Part shown: positions 62,531 through 64,000 of the stretch, in pieces
Layout of the letters: every line of letters begins with the position of its first letter
How positions within the stretch are numbered: the stretch's first letter is position 1
Assembly (NCBI RefSeq): GCF_020071995.1
Contig: NZ_JABWTK010000001.1
Span: 310,001-374,000 of the forward strand
Reading direction: 5' to 3'
DNA length: 64,000 nucleotides
Source of the DNA: Planococcus chinensis
GTDB taxonomy: Bacteria; Bacillota; Bacilli; Bacillales_A; Planococcaceae
Notes under the pieces: model-generated
Seen by the model: the letters and a program-made list of their open reading frames with translations, nothing else
The model's database searches: none
What the model was told of the DNA's origin: nothing
Position numbers and translations under genes: made by a program

Positions 62531-62680
62531 TTGAGAGTGAATATCATTTTAGCTTGCACGGAAACAGGAGACCGGAATTACACGACTACAAAAAATAAGC
62601 GGAATAACCCTGAGCGGATTGAGTTAAAGAAATACAGTCCCCGGCTTAGAAAAATGACGCTGCACCGGGAAACAAAATAA
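62531..62680 (+). CDS. rpmG: 50S ribosomal protein L33, zinc-free type
   Basis: 49 residues from TTG 62531 with AAGGAGGAG upstream: [20 protein letters not shown], then [19 protein letters not shown], ending HRETK. The zinc-ribbon cysteines (CxxC pairs) of the zinc form are missing: only the first Cys remains and the second is Thr/Asp. It replaces the zinc-bearing L33 under zinc starvation, releasing zinc. It sits 40 bases after zagA. Confidence 0.92.
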   Translation: MRVNIILACTETGDRNYTTTKNKRNNPERIELKKYSPRLRKMTLHRETK

Positions 62681-62724
62681 AAACTTAAATCAATCACAAT
62701 GAATATTTTTAAGAGGAGCAAAAG

Positions 62725-62994
62725 ATGGCTAAAAAATCGAAGATTGCAAAAGACCAAAAACAAAGAAGAGTGGCAGCGCAATTTGCAGAGCGGCGGAAAG
62801 AGTTGAAGGGAAACGGCGATTATGCTGCATTGGCAAAACTGCCGAAAGATTCAAACCCCATCCGTTTGAAAAACCGCTGTTCGCAGACCGGGCGGCCGAG
62901 AGCTTATTTACGGAAATTCGGAATGTCGCGCATCGCTTTCCGGAACCTCGCGCATAAAGGGCAGATTCCTGGAGTGAAAAAAGCGAGCTGGTAA
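62725..62994 (+). CDS. rpsN: 30S ribosomal protein S14, zinc-free type
   Basis: 89 residues, the long zinc-independent S14 (the zinc form is about 61 residues with two CxxC). It has a basic N-terminus [20 protein letters not shown] and the conserved end [20 protein letters not shown] followed by [29 protein letters not shown] precedes the ATG. Like YhzA of Bacillus subtilis it is a Zur-regulated substitute. Confidence 0.95.
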   Translation: MAKKSKIAKDQKQRRVAAQFAERRKELKGNGDYAALAKLPKDSNPIRLKNRCSQTGRPRAYLRKFGMSRIAFRNLAHKGQIPGVKKASW

Positions 62995-63057
62995 TGTACT
63001 GGAAACGGTAATTGAAGTCATGAAGTCCGGCAATTTTTCAAAACAGGCAATTCTACA

Positions 63058-63097
63058 TAAAAAAGGCAGTTGGACTCAATTCCCAACTGCCTTTTTT
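63058..63097 (+). terminator. Terminator of the Zur operon
   Basis: AAAAGGCAGTTGG pairs with CCAACTGCCTTTT around ACTCAATTC, followed by T6. Confidence 0.88.
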
Positions 63098-63262
63098 GCT
63101 ATGTCAATTTGTATAAGTTACCGAACCTTTTTGTTCATTTTTGGCGTCAGTGTATAGTAGGATTGGTATAAGTCCTTGCTTTCTTCCTTTTAGTGGTATG
63201 ATGGAACTTACTGTTTAAAAGCAGAATGGCTTGTTTTTGAATTTACAAAGGGGTGTTTTTTT

Positions 63263-64000
63263 ATGGTGGATACAGATATTTTAAAACGCAATAACGTCCG
63301 GTTGTTCGGACAAGGGCAGCAAATGCTGGTCTTTGGGCACGGCTTCGGCTGTGACCAATACGTTTGGAGTGACATTGCCCCGGCTTTCGAAGAAAAGTAC
63401 CGGGTAGTGCTGTTCGATTACGTAGGAGCAGGGAAAAGCGATAAATCGGCTTACACCACGGAACGATATGGAACTTTGCACGGATACAAGCAGGATTTGC
63501 TCGATTTATGCGATGCGTTGAATTTGGAAAACATTGTGTTTGTCGGCCATTCGGTCAGCAGCATGATCGGCATGCTCGCTTCCATTGAACGTCCGGGCTT
63601 GATCGATAAGATGATCATGATTGCCCCTTCTCCTTATTATTTGAACGAACCGGATTATCACGGCGGCTTTGAAAAATCCGATATTGATGAGCTGCTCGAT
63701 ATGATGGAAATCAATTATAAAGAATGGGCAAAATACTTGGCGCCAGTCGTCATGCAAAACGAAGATCGACCACATCTGGCAACAGATTTTGAGGAAATCC
63801 TGTGTTCCAACGATCCCGTGATTGCGCGCCAGTTTGCGGAAGTGACTTTCACATCAGACGTCCGCTCCGAGCTTTCGAAAGTCTCGGTTCCTACACTGAT
63901 TCTTCAGACGCGCTTTGATGCCATCGCACCGCCGGAAGTGGGACAGTATGTCCATGAGAACATTAAAGGAAGCCAGTTAAGGTTGATGAATGCGGCCGGA
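63263..64000 (+). CDS. rsbQ: RsbQ alpha/beta hydrolase, energy-stress regulator of sigma-B (3' partial)
   Basis: 246 codons are in the window and the frame is open at the right edge. ATG 63263 has AAAGGGGTG 7-8 bases upstream. It begins MVDTDILKRNNVRLFGQGQQ; oxyanion region FGHGFGCDQYVW, FDYVGAGKSD, nucleophile Ser97 in VGHSVSSMIG, and the catalytic Asp region LQTRFDAIAPPEV. The catalytic His should lie just beyond the edge. RsbQ works with the PAS-phosphatase RsbP, normally the next gene, to activate sigma-B upon energy stress by acting on a small hydrophobic ligand. This fits the sigma-B promoters at 57750 and 58343. Confidence 0.92.
   Translation, partial: MVDTDILKRNNVRLFGQGQQMLVFGHGFGCDQYVWSDIAPAFEEKYRVVLFDYVGAGKSDKSAYTTERYGTLHGYKQDLLDLCDALNLENIVFVGHSVSSMIGMLASIERPGLIDKMIMIAPSPYYLNEPDYHGGFEKSDIDELLDMMEINYKEWAKYLAPVVMQNEDRPHLATDFEEILCSNDPVIARQFAEVTFTSDVRSELSKVSVPTLILQTRFDAIAPPEVGQYVHENIKGSQLRLMNAAG

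Noticed and set aside
1-64000. CRISPR arrays, tRNA, rRNA, transposases or prophage genes
   Set aside because: Looked for regular short repeats, tRNA-like cloverleaf ends and integrase or transposase motifs; none was seen.

Overview
The window looks like a chromosomal segment of a moderate-GC Bacillota bacterium, most likely a Planococcaceae member (Planococcus-like). This is inferred from gene content rather than from any rRNA. Start sites carry strong AGGAGG-type ribosome binding sites with many GTG/TTG starts. The gene set is Bacillus-like: msmX with a PucR-family neighbour, the frlBONMD order, SigL (sigma-54), rsbQ, sigma-B promoters, a Zur box with zinc-free ribosomal paralogues, a yybP-ykoY manganese riboswitch, and zwf/gnd. 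No rRNA, tRNA, CRISPR array, transposase or prophage was seen.

Layout. 1-5.6 kb: a visibly AT-richer cassette of two different PLD-nuclease/superfamily-2 helicase proteins flanking a MazG-like NTP pyrophosphohydrolase, a candidate defence unit cut by the left edge. 5.9-6.8 kb: a divergent PRPP synthetase paralogue with an altered PRPP loop. 7.1-15.7 kb: a signalling/exopolysaccharide block made of a hybrid histidine kinase facing a coupled operon (Hpt-REC-GGDQF-REC protein, membrane HEAT-repeat protein, GT2 glycosyltransferase, stand-alone receiver), plus a secreted GH18-like protein behind a class I cyclic-di-GMP riboswitch. 16-19.3 kb: gnd and zwf separated by a small element with 15-bp terminal inverted repeats and large nested palindromes. 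19.5-24 kb: cyclase-family hydrolase, XRE regulator/membrane protein pair, SDR, a metallopeptidase-like lipoprotein lacking its catalytic Glu, and a membrane protein.

24-33 kb: the sugar-amine (fructosamine) locus. msmX and a PucR regulator run divergently from frlB-O-N-M-D-frlR and a HAD phosphatase; a 22-bp perfect palindrome just downstream of the frl -10 box is the probable FrlR operator. 33-35.4 kb: TetR regulator with divergent SDR, a small protein and a remnant of a second SDR. 35.4-41.8 kb: a sigma-54 island. rpoN, a BrnQ transporter, proline dehydrogenase and a proline racemase-family enzyme lie behind a near-perfect -24/-12 promoter, with a divergent PAS-AAA+-Fis activator. 41.9-42.9 kb: manganese riboswitch and TerC transporter.

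43-56.7 kb: mostly single genes (DUF4357 protein, M20 peptidase, MMPL transporter, metallophosphoesterase, kinase-like protein, membrane GGDEF-EAL protein, LLM flavin oxidoreductase, ATP-grasp enzyme, haloacetate dehalogenase-like hydrolase, methyltransferase). 56.7-61.2 kb: general-stress block with two good sigma-B promoters, a DUF2382 protein and three tandem SDR paralogues. 61.3-63 kb: a Zur-controlled operon (CobW/ZagA GTPase, zinc-free L33 and S14). The right edge cuts rsbQ, an energy-stress activator of sigma-B, so both ends of the stress pathway appear here.

The strongest leads are the helicase-pyrophosphohydrolase-helicase cassette, the c-di-GMP riboswitch beside a diguanylate-cyclase/HEAT/GT2 operon, the sigma-54 proline/hydroxyproline island beside rpoN itself, the divergent Prs, and recurring palindromic DnaA-box elements in three intergenic regions.
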